NCBI GenBank assembly: GCA_019308985.1
Contig: JAFDHB010000114.1
Span: 1 to 11,010, forward strand
Source of the DNA: Deltaproteobacteria bacterium
GTDB taxonomy: Bacteria > Desulfobacterota > DSM-4660 > Desulfatiglandales > HGW-15
Direction: 5' to 3'
DNA length: 11,010 nucleotides
A program made the translations under genes and the position numbers. Below, piece after piece: positions 1 to 7,105 of the stretch. Within the stretch, counting starts at the first letter, position 1. The number at the start of each line of letters is the position of its first letter. The notes under the pieces are model-generated. The model did no database searches. It had not been told where the DNA came from and worked only from the letters and a program-made list of their open reading frames with translations.

Positions 1-276
1 ACGTTCAAAGTCTACCAGGATGGTACCATCCTCGCCCCGGTAGGTGGCCCCAACGGGACAGACCTTTACACAGGGGGCATTGTCACAATGCTGGCAATGG
101 ACGGGCAGGAAATACATCTCGCCCTTCTCCGGTGGTGTCAGGTGCCGGGCGCTTCCCGGGGTGAACACCCGGTTCCACCAGTTGCCCGGGGGCTGGGCGT
201 TGTGCTGCTTGCATGCCACTACGCACGAACGACAGCCTATACACTTTTCCAGGTCGATGACCATTCCTCTTCTCAT
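1..276 (-). CDS. 4Fe-4S ferredoxin-type electron-transfer subunit of a molybdenum oxidoreductase (partial, 3' end outside window)
   Basis: The first 92 codons of an iron-sulfur subunit of the DmsB/PhsB/NrfC type are present, and the frame stays open to base 1. The protein begins MRRGMVIDLEKCIGCRSCVV and so carries a first cluster motif CxxCxxCxxxC (CIGCRSCVVAC). It is followed by HCQHCDNAPCVKVCP, the usual start of the second cluster-binding pair. These subunits pass electrons between the Mo catalytic subunit and a membrane anchor or cytochrome through four [4Fe-4S] clusters. Only the first half is visible here. The start ATG (276-274) overlaps the TGA stop (275-273) of the catalytic gene as ATGA, so translation is probably coupled. 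An internal ATG at 264 is an alternative start. A NrfD-like or other membrane subunit may follow outside the window; this is inference. Confidence 0.93.
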   Translation of the reverse strand, partial: MRRGMVIDLEKCIGCRSCVVACKQHNAQPPGNWWNRVFTPGSARHLTPPEKGEMYFLPVHCQHCDNAPCVKVCPVGATYRGEDGTILVDFER

Positions 277-2810
277 GCTACAGCCCTCCTGACGTCGACC
301 AGGCATTCGTTCCACACGGTTGTCGGAGACCAGATGCCGGGCACAAAGTAGATTTCATGCAACGGCTTGATCCAGGGCATGGTCAGGGAATTGTATGACT
401 CGTTTTTCAAGTACCTGGCCCACCAGCCTTGCTCGAAGATGGCGGTGCCCTTTCGGCACCCGGGATCAACGACGGCGTAAGCCTTGGTCCTGCCGCGGTT
501 GTTATAGACTTCCACCAGATCGCCGGTCTTGATGCGCCGTTGGGAGGCATCCTCCGGATTCAAGAACACCTTGGGCCGGTTTCCCTGGAGCTCGTTGAGC
601 CACACGTTGTTGGAATGGGTGGAGTGCACCCGGTAAAGGGAGTTCTTGGTGACATACCGCAGCCGGTACTTTTTGCGGGCAGCGGGGTCCTGCTTGTACT
701 CGGTTTCAACATATGTCTCCTTGTGAACCGGCAATTGTTCGCCCATTTCCAGGAAAAGATCCTCGTCCTTGTAAAACTCGACGCGGCCGCTTCGCAGAAA
801 ACGGGCGGTAGCTTTCAGGGGCGGTGGATAGCTGCGGGGCGGAAAGGGGACCCGTTCGTGCACTTGCTCCCAGAAGGGAATCTGTCGGTCACCCGGAGCC
901 CTGGAGTGCAGCCTGACCGGCCTTTTCTTGAGCATTTCCAGGGTGATCCCACGGGTTTCCTCGCCCCCTGTCTCCAGCAGGAGCCGGATAATCTTCTGTG
1001 AGGCAGTGTGCTCATCCAGTCCGGGATAGAAATACTTTTCGAATTCGGAGTTCAAGCGCTTGGCCAATTCCCGGGCTACCCAGAATCCTGTACGACTTTC
1101 AAACATGGGCTCGATGGCAGGCTGTTGCAATTGGAGATAAGGATGCAGAATGGTGGCGGTCAGCTCGTAGTTTTCATACCAGGTGGTGGCTGGAAATACC
1201 ACGTCGGACCACTGGCAGGATGTGGTCATGGAAAAGTCGAAGGTCGCTACGAACTCGATGTCCCCGGAGGCCGCCCGCTCCTTGAGGCGGTTGGCCATGT
1301 TGTGCTGGTCAAAGGGATTGCCCCAGCCGCCCACCATGGCCTTGATGCCATTCTTGGGGTAACGCTTGCCCTTTCCCTGGAGGAAGTAGAGATATGGCAC
1401 CCAGTTGAGCTTTCCACCCGGGGGAAACCACCATTCCTTGAGGTTGAAACGGATTCGGTACTGGCCTGCCAGGGTTGAGATTCCGCCTCCGCTCCGGCCT
1501 ACGCTCCCGGTGAGGACCGGCAGCAGGGAGAGGGCCCGGCCCTTGAGGTCGCCGTTATACCACTGGTAGTTGCTGGCACCGTAGACCACGTGGACAGGAC
1601 GGTTCCTGGCCGCTTCCACGGCGATACGCTCGATTTGCTCGGCCGGGACCTCGGTGACGGCAGATACCTGTTCAGAGTGATAATCGTGCAGAAGGCGCCG
1701 CAATTCTGCAAACACGGTGCGCACCGGTACACGACGGCCGTCTGTGAGATCCACTTCCAGCTCCGCCTCCAGTTCCGCGCCCGTAGGATCCAGTCTTTCG
1801 GGGTTGAGGATCGCAACTCCACGCGCAGTGTGCACCACGAAAAGGGAACGGTATCCGGGTATATCCCATTGCGCAGCCTGCGATGCCAGGGCCTTTACGT
1901 CCTTGGCCAGCAGGCGCTTGCCGGTGTCGGTACGTATCAGGATGGGAAAGTCGGTGAAATCCTGCAAAAACCCCCGATCGTAAAGACCGCGGTCGATGAT
2001 GACTCTGGCCAGACCCAAACCCATGGCCGCATCCGTGTCCGGCTTCAGGGCGACCCATTCATCTGCCTTTGCGGCAGTGGCACAAAAGTCGGGATCAAAG
2101 ACCACCAGCTTACCGTTATCCTTGGCCTTGTTCAAGTTGTGGGCATCCGGGAGACGGGTTTGGATGATGTTGGATCCAAAGACCATTGTGTATCTGGCGT
2201 TGGGCCATTCCAGGGATTCCAGCTCCTCGGTCTGCACACCGAAGGTCATGGGCCAGAACATGGGAAGGTCTCCGTTTTGGTCATAGCCGTGGTGAATCGT
2301 CCAGTGGGCAAGTCCGGCCAGCCTCACGAAGGCCCCCTTGTGCGCGTAACCGGTCCCCGGCACCTGGACCGTGAGGGCCACGGCCTCGGGCCCGTATTTC
2401 TCCATGATGGCCTTCAATCTCTGGGCGGTGTAGTCCAGGGCCTCCGGCCAGCTTGCCCTTTTGAATCGGCCGCTGCCCCGCTCCCCGGTGCGGATCAATG
2501 GGTACTTGACCCGGTCCTTGCCGTAGACAAGGTTCATCATGGAAAGGCCGCGCAAACACCCCCTGGGGTTATAACCTTGTTCCGGATAGTCAGCGCTTTG
2601 GATCAGGGTGGTGATCCGGCCGTCGGTGACATGCACATTGAAGCCGCATGCCCCGGTGCAGTTGGGAGAACAGGTGGAGCGCACCACCTTTTCCCCTTGC
2701 TCTGTCGAGGATGCCGCTTCTCCTACGAAGCGCAGAAATCGCACGTTCAAGGACCCCGCCGCTGCGGCGGCCAGGCCCATCTTGAGGAAGGAGCGTCTCT
2801 TCAGCTCCAT
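273..2810 (-). CDS. Tat-exported molybdopterin oxidoreductase, catalytic subunit (DMSO reductase family, NarG-like/type II)
   Basis: An 845-residue catalytic subunit holding Mo-bis(pyranopterin guanine dinucleotide) and one [4Fe-4S] cluster. A twin-arginine motif (RRSFLK, residues 5-10) and a hydrophobic Ala-rich stretch predict Tat export. Cluster ligands are C47, C51, C55 and C85 (CxxxCxxxCx29C). Around residues 176-183, YDQNGDLP resembles the YDWYSDLP segment of NarG as I recall it, so D181 is the likely Mo ligand. The following FGSN..QTRLPDAHN and DTDAAMGLG stretches fit the same group (NarG, ethylbenzene dehydrogenase, selenate/chlorate reductases). Near the C terminus RVHSTHSNN and the last roughly 110 residues form the pterin-binding domain. 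It is shorter than NarG or EbdA, so the substrate cannot be assigned. The start is supported by AAAGGAG 7 bases upstream. It is the first gene of an operon with the ferredoxin-type subunit. Confidence 0.93.
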   Translation of the reverse strand: MELKRRSFLKMGLAAAAAGSLNVRFLRFVGEAASSTEQGEKVVRSTCSPNCTGACGFNVHVTDGRITTLIQSADYPEQGYNPRGCLRGLSMMNLVYGKDRVKYPLIRTGERGSGRFKRASWPEALDYTAQRLKAIMEKYGPEAVALTVQVPGTGYAHKGAFVRLAGLAHWTIHHGYDQNGDLPMFWPMTFGVQTEELESLEWPNARYTMVFGSNIIQTRLPDAHNLNKAKDNGKLVVFDPDFCATAAKADEWVALKPDTDAAMGLGLARVIIDRGLYDRGFLQDFTDFPILIRTDTGKRLLAKDVKALASQAAQWDIPGYRSLFVVHTARGVAILNPERLDPTGAELEAELEVDLTDGRRVPVRTVFAELRRLLHDYHSEQVSAVTEVPAEQIERIAVEAARNRPVHVVYGASNYQWYNGDLKGRALSLLPVLTGSVGRSGGGISTLAGQYRIRFNLKEWWFPPGGKLNWVPYLYFLQGKGKRYPKNGIKAMVGGWGNPFDQHNMANRLKERAASGDIEFVATFDFSMTTSCQWSDVVFPATTWYENYELTATILHPYLQLQQPAIEPMFESRTGFWVARELAKRLNSEFEKYFYPGLDEHTASQKIIRLLLETGGEETRGITLEMLKKRPVRLHSRAPGDRQIPFWEQVHERVPFPPRSYPPPLKATARFLRSGRVEFYKDEDLFLEMGEQLPVHKETYVETEYKQDPAARKKYRLRYVTKNSLYRVHSTHSNNVWLNELQGNRPKVFLNPEDASQRRIKTGDLVEVYNNRGRTKAYAVVDPGCRKGTAIFEQGWWARYLKNESYNSLTMPWIKPLHEIYFVPGIWSPTTVWNECLVDVRRAVA

Positions 2811-2980
2811 GAATCACTCCTTTTGATCTCGGCAAGAGTCCATACATAATTCCAGGGTTATGATCTCGAGGGCAGGGCACAGACCAGGACTCCGGCAACC
2901 CCTATTGCACTGGGTGATAGAACCCTATTGCCTGACCAGTCTGCCGGGAGGCGTGACCTTGACCCCGGGTTGAATCCCAC

Positions 2981-3025
2981 ATTGTATTACTTCTGTCAAA
3001 TGAAAAGTAATTTGACTTAAGTCAA
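2981..3025 (-). promoter_or_regulatory. CRP/FNR-family operator and class II type promoter for the Mo oxidoreductase operon
   Basis: A perfect 14-base palindrome TTGACTTAAGTCAA lies at 3012-3025. It fits the TTGAC-N4-GTCAA form used by FNR, FixK, Dnr and NnrR type regulators. Read on the minus strand, exactly 22 bases separate it from TAATAC (2989-2984), with the better -10 candidate TACAAT (2986-2981) three bases further. A site centred near -41.5 with a -10 at this distance is the class II activator arrangement. Transcription would start near 2974-2977 and leave a leader of about 165 bases before the catalytic gene. The activator itself is not in the window, and the oxygen or nitric oxide signal is inference. 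Confidence 0.6.
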
Positions 3026-3121
3026 GAAAGCGCATTTCTTTTCATCCCTTATGCGCGATGTGGCGGACAAGAATATATTGGGGCTCAGATGTCCCCTGGA
3101 TGTGTAGGCCCATCAAAGATA

Positions 3122-3147
3122 GGATCGCAACTGAAAGTTGCTCCTAC
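3122..3147. repeat. REP-like palindromic element, copy 1
   Basis: A 26-base element reads GGATCGCAAC, a short variable loop, then GTTGCTCCTAC. The arms GCAACT and AGTTGC pair around a loop of TGAAA type. It matches the copy at 4813-4838 at all but a few positions, and the differences fall in the loop and the loop-proximal stem. A partial copy of its left half, GGATCGCGACC, follows about 12 bases downstream. Its intergenic location, short hairpin and conserved GTAGGAGC-like edge resemble REP sequences of other bacteria. No transposase is nearby. Confidence 0.6.
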
Positions 3148-3316
3148 GGGAGGGAAAGGGATCGCGACCATGGCCCCAATCCGCACATTGGAGGATGGGC
3201 TTCAAGTGAGCTTTTGTTGTTGACTTCTCGTTCGAAGAATGGCAATCCCTACTGATACTTGCATATAGGAGCCATCGAACAGGCTATCACGATCCGTACC
3301 AGGAAGGGAGGGCGAT

Positions 3317-3814
3317 ATGAAGAAACTGAATCCGAAGAGCGTAGCTGAAAGACTGATTTCCCAAATAAGCAGTGGCGCATTTTTGACGGTCAAGGCCGAC
3401 AAGGATCTAAATACCATGACTATCGGGTGGGCAATGATCGGCATTGCCTGGAAGCGGCCCACATTGATGGTAATGGTCAGGAACTCCCGCCACACCTTTG
3501 GGATAATAGAGAGGGCCTCTGATTTTACGGTATCTCTCCCAGGAACAGACATGAAAGAGGCCATTACCTTCTGCGGCACCAGGTCAGGGAGGGATGTGGA
3601 CAAATACAAGGAATGCAAACTGGAGCTGGCAGAGGCCCAGAAGGTGACCTCTCCTATTATCAAGACGCCAGGCCTTCACTTTGAATGCAAAATCAGGTTT
3701 AAGGCCCCCATGGACCCGCGATTCCTTGATAGTGAATACGATAAACTTTACCCTGCCAAGGACTACCACACCCTCTATTTCGGAGAGATCATGGAGTGTT
3801 ATGAGATAGGGTAA
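3317..3814 (+). CDS. Flavin reductase-like / FMN-binding split-barrel protein
   Basis: A 165-residue protein of the flavin reductase-like domain family (DIM6/NTAB type). It starts MKKLNPKSVAERLISQISSG. It has the family pattern of an early strand with a TIGWAMIG segment, an RPTLMVMVRNSRHTF segment and a later FTVSLPG strand, followed by KEAITFCGTRSGRDVDK. Relatives bind FMN and either reduce flavin with NAD(P)H or act as small electron carriers in anaerobes. The exact reaction cannot be read from the sequence. The start is supported by AGGGAGG 6 bases upstream. The gene stands alone, divergent from the Mo operon and convergent with the SYLF lipoprotein gene, and is followed by a strong hairpin. 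Any functional link to the Mo enzyme is only positional. Confidence 0.88.
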   Translation: MKKLNPKSVAERLISQISSGAFLTVKADKDLNTMTIGWAMIGIAWKRPTLMVMVRNSRHTFGIIERASDFTVSLPGTDMKEAITFCGTRSGRDVDKYKECKLELAEAQKVTSPIIKTPGLHFECKIRFKAPMDPRFLDSEYDKLYPAKDYHTLYFGEIMECYEIG

Positions 3815-3826
3815 GCGCCGTGCCAA

Positions 3827-3856
3827 ATCAGGGCCGGACTGGGTGCCGGCCCTGAT
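3827..3856. terminator. Bidirectional terminator-like hairpin between convergent genes
   Basis: ATCAGGGCCGG at 3827-3837 pairs perfectly with CCGGCCCTGAT at 3846-3856 around an 8-base loop. It sits in the 55-base gap between the stops of the flavin reductase gene and the SYLF lipoprotein gene. Neither side has a clear run of T, so it may act as a strong pause or 3'-end-stabilising structure rather than a classical intrinsic terminator. Confidence 0.6.
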
Positions 3857-3869
3857 CAAGAAGCCCTGT

Positions 3870-4580
3870 CTATTGATTCAAAGGAAAGGCCTTGGAAAGG
3901 GCAGTCCTTATCTCGTTGGAATGGGGATTGGCCACCTTCTTGACGATGAGGATGTCCAGGGGTCTTACAGGCTTGCCATAGTACGCCCGGTTCCACTTGT
4001 AGTTTTCCCTGATGACCGCCCCGTCCAGAGACATGCCCAAAAACACCCCCATGTTTCTCGCATAGGATATGTAATCCACTTCCAGGCTGGGGGCCGTGGC
4101 GCCCTGTAGGCCCTTTCCCACAGGACCCATGGCAACGGATGCATCACCCCCCAATTTGATTGTCGTTGAAAATAAGGACTCAATTCCTTTCCGCGTCATC
4201 ACCAGCATGATGACCTCGGATCTCTGCCCCCCGAACTGAAGTCCAACGCTCACCGAGCCCAAATCGCAGAACGCGGGGCCTATCCACTTGCCGGTATCCA
4301 TGTCCCGAACAAATAGGACCCCCCTTCCCCCTGAGCCACCGAAAAACCAGGCCCCCTTGTACAGTTCGGGCACTATGTAAAGGCCGAGGGCTTTTTTCCC
4401 GTACTCCCTGAACATCCGCAAATCCTCGTCACCCAGCAAGTTTTCGAGGGTTATCCGTGCCTTATCCACCAGGAGCTGTTGCTTGAGGGGTTCCTGGGTC
4501 GTCACTGACCTGGGCCCGGCGCAGGACACCAGGCCGAGACAAAGCATGGCGATTACGATTCCTATTAGGGGCCTTTTCAT
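3870..4580 (-). CDS. SYLF-domain (Ysc84/DUF500) lipoprotein
   Basis: A 236-residue lipoprotein. The start at 4580 is preferred over an upstream in-frame ATG at 4718. It has a strong GGAGGAGAGGAT ribosome-binding site and begins directly with a lipoprotein signal peptide, MKRPLIGIVIAMLCLGLVSC, with lipobox LVSC and acylated Cys20. The mature part contains a SYLF domain over about the last 190 residues. Features are a glycine-rich strand region FFGGSGGRGVLFVRD, then IGPAFCDLGSVSVGLQFGGQ, and near the end SLDGAVIRENYKWNRAYYG. SYLF domains bind phosphoinositides and actin in eukaryotic Ysc84. In bacteria they are common envelope lipoproteins of unknown role. The gene is monocistronic with its own promoter and faces the flavin reductase gene. 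Confidence 0.9.
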   Translation of the reverse strand: MKRPLIGIVIAMLCLGLVSCAGPRSVTTQEPLKQQLLVDKARITLENLLGDEDLRMFREYGKKALGLYIVPELYKGAWFFGGSGGRGVLFVRDMDTGKWIGPAFCDLGSVSVGLQFGGQRSEVIMLVMTRKGIESLFSTTIKLGGDASVAMGPVGKGLQGATAPSLEVDYISYARNMGVFLGMSLDGAVIRENYKWNRAYYGKPVRPLDILIVKKVANPHSNEIRTALSKAFPLNQ

Positions 4581-4721
4581 ATCCTCTCCTCCATCCAGGT
4601 TTTCATCTATACAATGATCGATCCGGAGAAATTGTGTCCAGTCGCGACTCCTTGCCGCCTCGCCCCGTGGTCCAGGAGAAGGCCACGGAGGCAGAGTAAC
4701 TACATATTGTGTAATCAAAGT

Positions 4722-4750
4722 ATTATAGACCTCATATATATGGGTTTCAA
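4722..4750 (-). promoter_or_regulatory. Sigma70 promoter of the SYLF lipoprotein gene
   Basis: On the minus strand TTGAAA (4750-4745) and a perfect TATAAT (4727-4722) are separated by exactly 17 bases. Predicted start of transcription is near 4715, giving a leader of about 135 bases. That leader can form a hairpin with CCGTGG pairing to CCACGG around a 12-base loop, roughly 85 to 110 bases before the start codon; its meaning is unknown. Confidence 0.7.
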
Positions 4751-4812
4751 CACAATTCTCACTTTTTTCACCGCCTTGGCCTTTTGCAAGAGTTGTGGGG
4801 TCGGATCACAAC

Positions 4813-4838
4813 GGATCGCAACCGGAGGTTGCTCCTAC
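4813..4838. repeat. REP-like palindromic element, copy 2
   Basis: The second copy of the 26-base element, again GGATCGCAAC, a short loop, and GTTGCTCCTAC. The hairpin arms are GCAACC and GGTTGC around a GGA loop. Half-copies flank it: GGATCACAAC just upstream (4803-4812) and GGTCGCTCCTGC downstream near 4855-4866. The change of loop-proximal stem bases relative to copy 1 keeps pairing (T-A in one, C-G in the other), which is what a structure-selected repeat would show. Confidence 0.62.
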
Positions 4839-4960
4839 ACCTGGAAGATGATCAGGTCGCTCCTGCCTCTTCAAACCTCATCTATTGGGTAGTGGGTAGG
4901 TGATTTGTGCGAGGGGCCACAAGGGTTTCGGTTTTTCTGCGGCTGTAGTAGAATGCGCCC

Positions 4961-5920
4961 ATGATGCTTGGTCTTGTTCGCAAAACCTGCGCAGAAGTGG
5001 CCAAGAGGGCCTACTATGTTCACATTGACTACAATGCCATTCCCGAGTACGCCCTCTCATTGCCCGTTGAAAGGACTTCAGGGGCAAAACATGACCCATC
5101 CCTCCACTACCTTGGAAAAGGTAATGATACGGCTGCCTTTTTCCTCATACTTGATACCATTAATTTTGGATCCGGGTATTTCCCTAACCTGAAAAAACGC
5201 CCTGGGATGTCCGGGTACCTCACCATCGCCTCCTCCCTGAAGGAATACTTTGAAAGGCACGGCACCCCCACCCCCCAATTGCTGTCAAAAATCACCAGGG
5301 GGGAGTGTTCCGGGATATTTTTTCAGGACCCTGCAAACGAGGTCGCCCAGGAGCTCATGGGTCTCTTTGCCGAGGCGTTGAGAAATCTCGGTGATTACCT
5401 GATAACCAATTTCAATGGCAGCTATGTGGAATTGATCAAGGCCGCGGGTTGCAAGGCTGAAACACTGGTCAACATCCTCATGGGTATGCCCTTTTTCAAG
5501 GACATAAGCATATACGATCAAACCAAAGTCTATTTTCTCAAAAGGGCACAGCTTATGGCGGCAGACCTTGCCCTTGCTTTCAACGGCAAGGGACTTGGTG
5601 GTTTCCAAGATCTTCACCTGCTGACCATTTTTGCTGATAACCTGGTCCCGCACGTATTGCGGGTAGACGGCATCCTGCTGTATGAGGATGACCTTGCATC
5701 CCGAATAGACTCAGGGGTATTGATCCCACGGGGCTCCAGGGAAGAGATCGAGATCAGGGCCTGCGCGGTCCACGCAGCGGAACTTATAGTGGGCGAATTG
5801 CACAGAAGGGGGATCGGTATAACATCCAGAGAGCTTGACCACCTGCTCTGGAATCGGGGACAAGAGCCCTATTACAAGAAGATCAAGCCAAGGCACAGGA
5901 CCAGGACAATATTTTATTGA
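4961..5920 (+). CDS. Queuosine salvage protein, queuosine 5'-phosphate N-glycosylase family (Qng1/DUF2419)
   Basis: A 319-residue protein of the DUF2419/Qng1 family. These enzymes release queuine from queuosine 5'-monophosphate so the base can be reused for tRNA wobble modification. Features that fit are LDTINFGSGYFPNLKK (64-79), YFLKRAQLMAADL (191-203), LTIFADNLVPHVLRVDGIL (221-239), EIEIRACAVHAAELI (262-276) and the C-terminal RHRTRTIFY (311-319). The length is usual for the family. The aspartate in FADN (D226) and nearby residues are the expected active-site region. The ribosome-binding site is weak, but an in-frame TAG four codons upstream limits the start to 4961 or the adjacent ATG at 4964. 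No queuine transporter or tRNA-guanine transglycosylase gene is seen next to it. Confidence 0.88.
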   Translation: MMLGLVRKTCAEVAKRAYYVHIDYNAIPEYALSLPVERTSGAKHDPSLHYLGKGNDTAAFFLILDTINFGSGYFPNLKKRPGMSGYLTIASSLKEYFERHGTPTPQLLSKITRGECSGIFFQDPANEVAQELMGLFAEALRNLGDYLITNFNGSYVELIKAAGCKAETLVNILMGMPFFKDISIYDQTKVYFLKRAQLMAADLALAFNGKGLGGFQDLHLLTIFADNLVPHVLRVDGILLYEDDLASRIDSGVLIPRGSREEIEIRACAVHAAELIVGELHRRGIGITSRELDHLLWNRGQEPYYKKIKPRHRTRTIFY

Positions 5921-5964
5921 CCCTTCAGAGGTTGGCTTGGCGCCGAGGCGAAAGGGGCAATGTG

Positions 5965-7092
5965 TCATTTGAGGGCCAGGAGACGATCCATCTTGGACTT
6001 GACCTTCATCTTGGCCAGATCGATGGAGCCCAGCTTGCCCCTGGCCTGGCCGAGCTTCAGCATGGCCTCAAGCATATTTTGCGGCACCTCCCTCTGTTCA
6101 TCGACGGGTTTCCGTTTCAGCGAAAGGGAATTAGTGGGACATGTCGTGACACACAAACCGCATCCGATGCACCGATCCCTGTTGAGCTCCACCTTTTGAT
6201 CCCTTAGCTCCAGGGCGTCCATCTGGCACCTCTCCAGGCATTTTTCACACCCCTTGCAGGTATCCCTGTTTGCCTCGACCGTAAAGGGAGAGAGCACGAG
6301 CGTGGCCGGCCTTGGGTGGCGCTTCAGGGTCTTCAGTATCTGGCAGCAGCAACCGCAGCAGCAACAGATGTTCACTATCTTCTTGGCGTTACTGGGTTGA
6401 AGCACCAGTCCTGCCTCTTCAGCCTTGTGCAGAATATCGAGGGCCTCGCTCGTCTCAATCACCCTTCCCAGGCCGTTTCGCTCATAGTAGTCAGCCGCCG
6501 CTCCGAAGATAAGACAGGCCTCCTCCGGCTTGTCACACCCCTCTCCAGCTATCCTGTGCTCGCGCCTGCATATGCAGGGAGCCACCAGGCACTTGCTTCG
6601 CTCTCTTACAAGTGCCTCCGCCCTCTCGTAGTCCAGCACCTCCAGGGTGACGTCCACGCTGCGGGCCACGGGAATGGTCCTCAATTGGGGGGCCTTCTTC
6701 CAGGTTTCGTGTTCAAAGAACCTGGGCAGATACTCGTTCATGTCTCTGACGAGATCCGGGTCCAGGTCATTTACATGGTATTCCCATATTCCGATTATGA
6801 ACTGGGCCGCCATATACTTGGCTGGATGACCCTTACGCTCTATACTGAAAATCAGTCCTTTCTTCGCCATCTGCCCCAGTCTGGAAGAGGCCTCTTCCCT
6901 TGAAAGCTTTGACCTTCGTGCTATCACGCCGGCTTCCTCGGGTATGAGGCTCAAGTGAAGGGCCAGTTCGGCTTCCTCTGGATTAAAAAGACGTCTGAGA
7001 ATCCTCAGTTCCACACCGCTGTCAGTTGATGGGAAGCCGCCGGGCAAGTCATCCAGATGTTTGGCGAGCTTCCTGTAGGTATCTTCACTCAT
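5965..7092 (-). CDS. Winged-helix and dicluster 4Fe-4S protein with CCCCGCCC motif
   Basis: A 375-residue cytoplasmic iron-sulfur protein of unknown role. Of three consecutive ATG codons, the third (7092) has the best spacing, 6 bases, to GGAGG. Residues about 25-90 look like a winged-helix domain (EEAGVIARRSKLSREEASSR, then MAKKGLIF). A cysteine-rich middle follows (C168, C173, C175, C186, C193 in KCLVAPCICRREHR and EGCDKPEEAC). Next comes a seven-cysteine block CCCCGCCC at 243-250. The C-terminal third is a classic two-[4Fe-4S] ferredoxin with CKGCEKCLERC (279-289) and CIGCGLCVTTCP (308-319). No signal peptide or membrane segment was found. Its start is 13 bases after the TrmO-like stop, so the two are very likely co-transcribed. 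It may be a redox-sensing regulator or an electron carrier; this is inference. Relatives are known in anaerobes, to my knowledge without an assigned function. Confidence 0.85.
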   Translation of the reverse strand: MSEDTYRKLAKHLDDLPGGFPSTDSGVELRILRRLFNPEEAELALHLSLIPEEAGVIARRSKLSREEASSRLGQMAKKGLIFSIERKGHPAKYMAAQFIIGIWEYHVNDLDPDLVRDMNEYLPRFFEHETWKKAPQLRTIPVARSVDVTLEVLDYERAEALVRERSKCLVAPCICRREHRIAGEGCDKPEEACLIFGAAADYYERNGLGRVIETSEALDILHKAEEAGLVLQPSNAKKIVNICCCCGCCCQILKTLKRHPRPATLVLSPFTVEANRDTCKGCEKCLERCQMDALELRDQKVELNRDRCIGCGLCVTTCPTNSLSLKRKPVDEQREVPQNMLEAMLKLGQARGKLGSIDLAKMKVKSKMDRLLALK

Positions 7093-7105
7093 CATCATCC
7101 TCCCG

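Larger units (their letters stand above)
2811..3316. other. Divergent intergenic region between the Mo operon and the flavin reductase gene
   Basis: No convincing gene was found in these 506 bases. A 65-codon open frame at 3058-3255 overlaps a REP-like hairpin and has no ribosome-binding site or recognisable protein, so it is not called. The region holds the CRP/FNR-type promoter of the Mo operon, a 9-base direct repeat CCCTATTGC (2900-2908 and 2923-2931) in the presumed leader, and one REP-like element (3122-3147). A promoter for the rightward gene was not clear. A TTGACT near 3220 has no good partner at the right spacing. Confidence 0.6.

Noticed and set aside
1808..1820. GGATCGCAAC-like match inside the Mo gene as a third REP copy
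   Set aside because: Only the left arm matches, and it lies within conserved coding sequence, so it is most likely chance.
1590..2849. 419-codon plus-strand open frame opposite the Mo catalytic subunit
   Set aside because: It is antisense to a clear, motif-rich gene. Long opposite frames are common with G/C-ending codons.
3058..3255. 65-codon open frame upstream of the flavin reductase gene
   Set aside because: It spans a REP-like hairpin, has no ribosome-binding site and resembles no known protein.
4581..4718. Upstream in-frame start adding 46 residues to the SYLF lipoprotein
   Set aside because: The extension would bury the lipoprotein signal peptide and starts at about the predicted transcription start. 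The start at 4580 has a strong ribosome-binding site.
5921..5964. Near-palindrome CTTGGCGCCGAG between convergent genes as a terminator
   Set aside because: It has no loop and no T run, so it cannot form a useful hairpin.
6340..6370. Plus-strand repeat of CAGCAGCAACC type as a microsatellite
   Set aside because: It is simply the reverse complement of the TGC/TGT codons of the CCCCGCCC motif.
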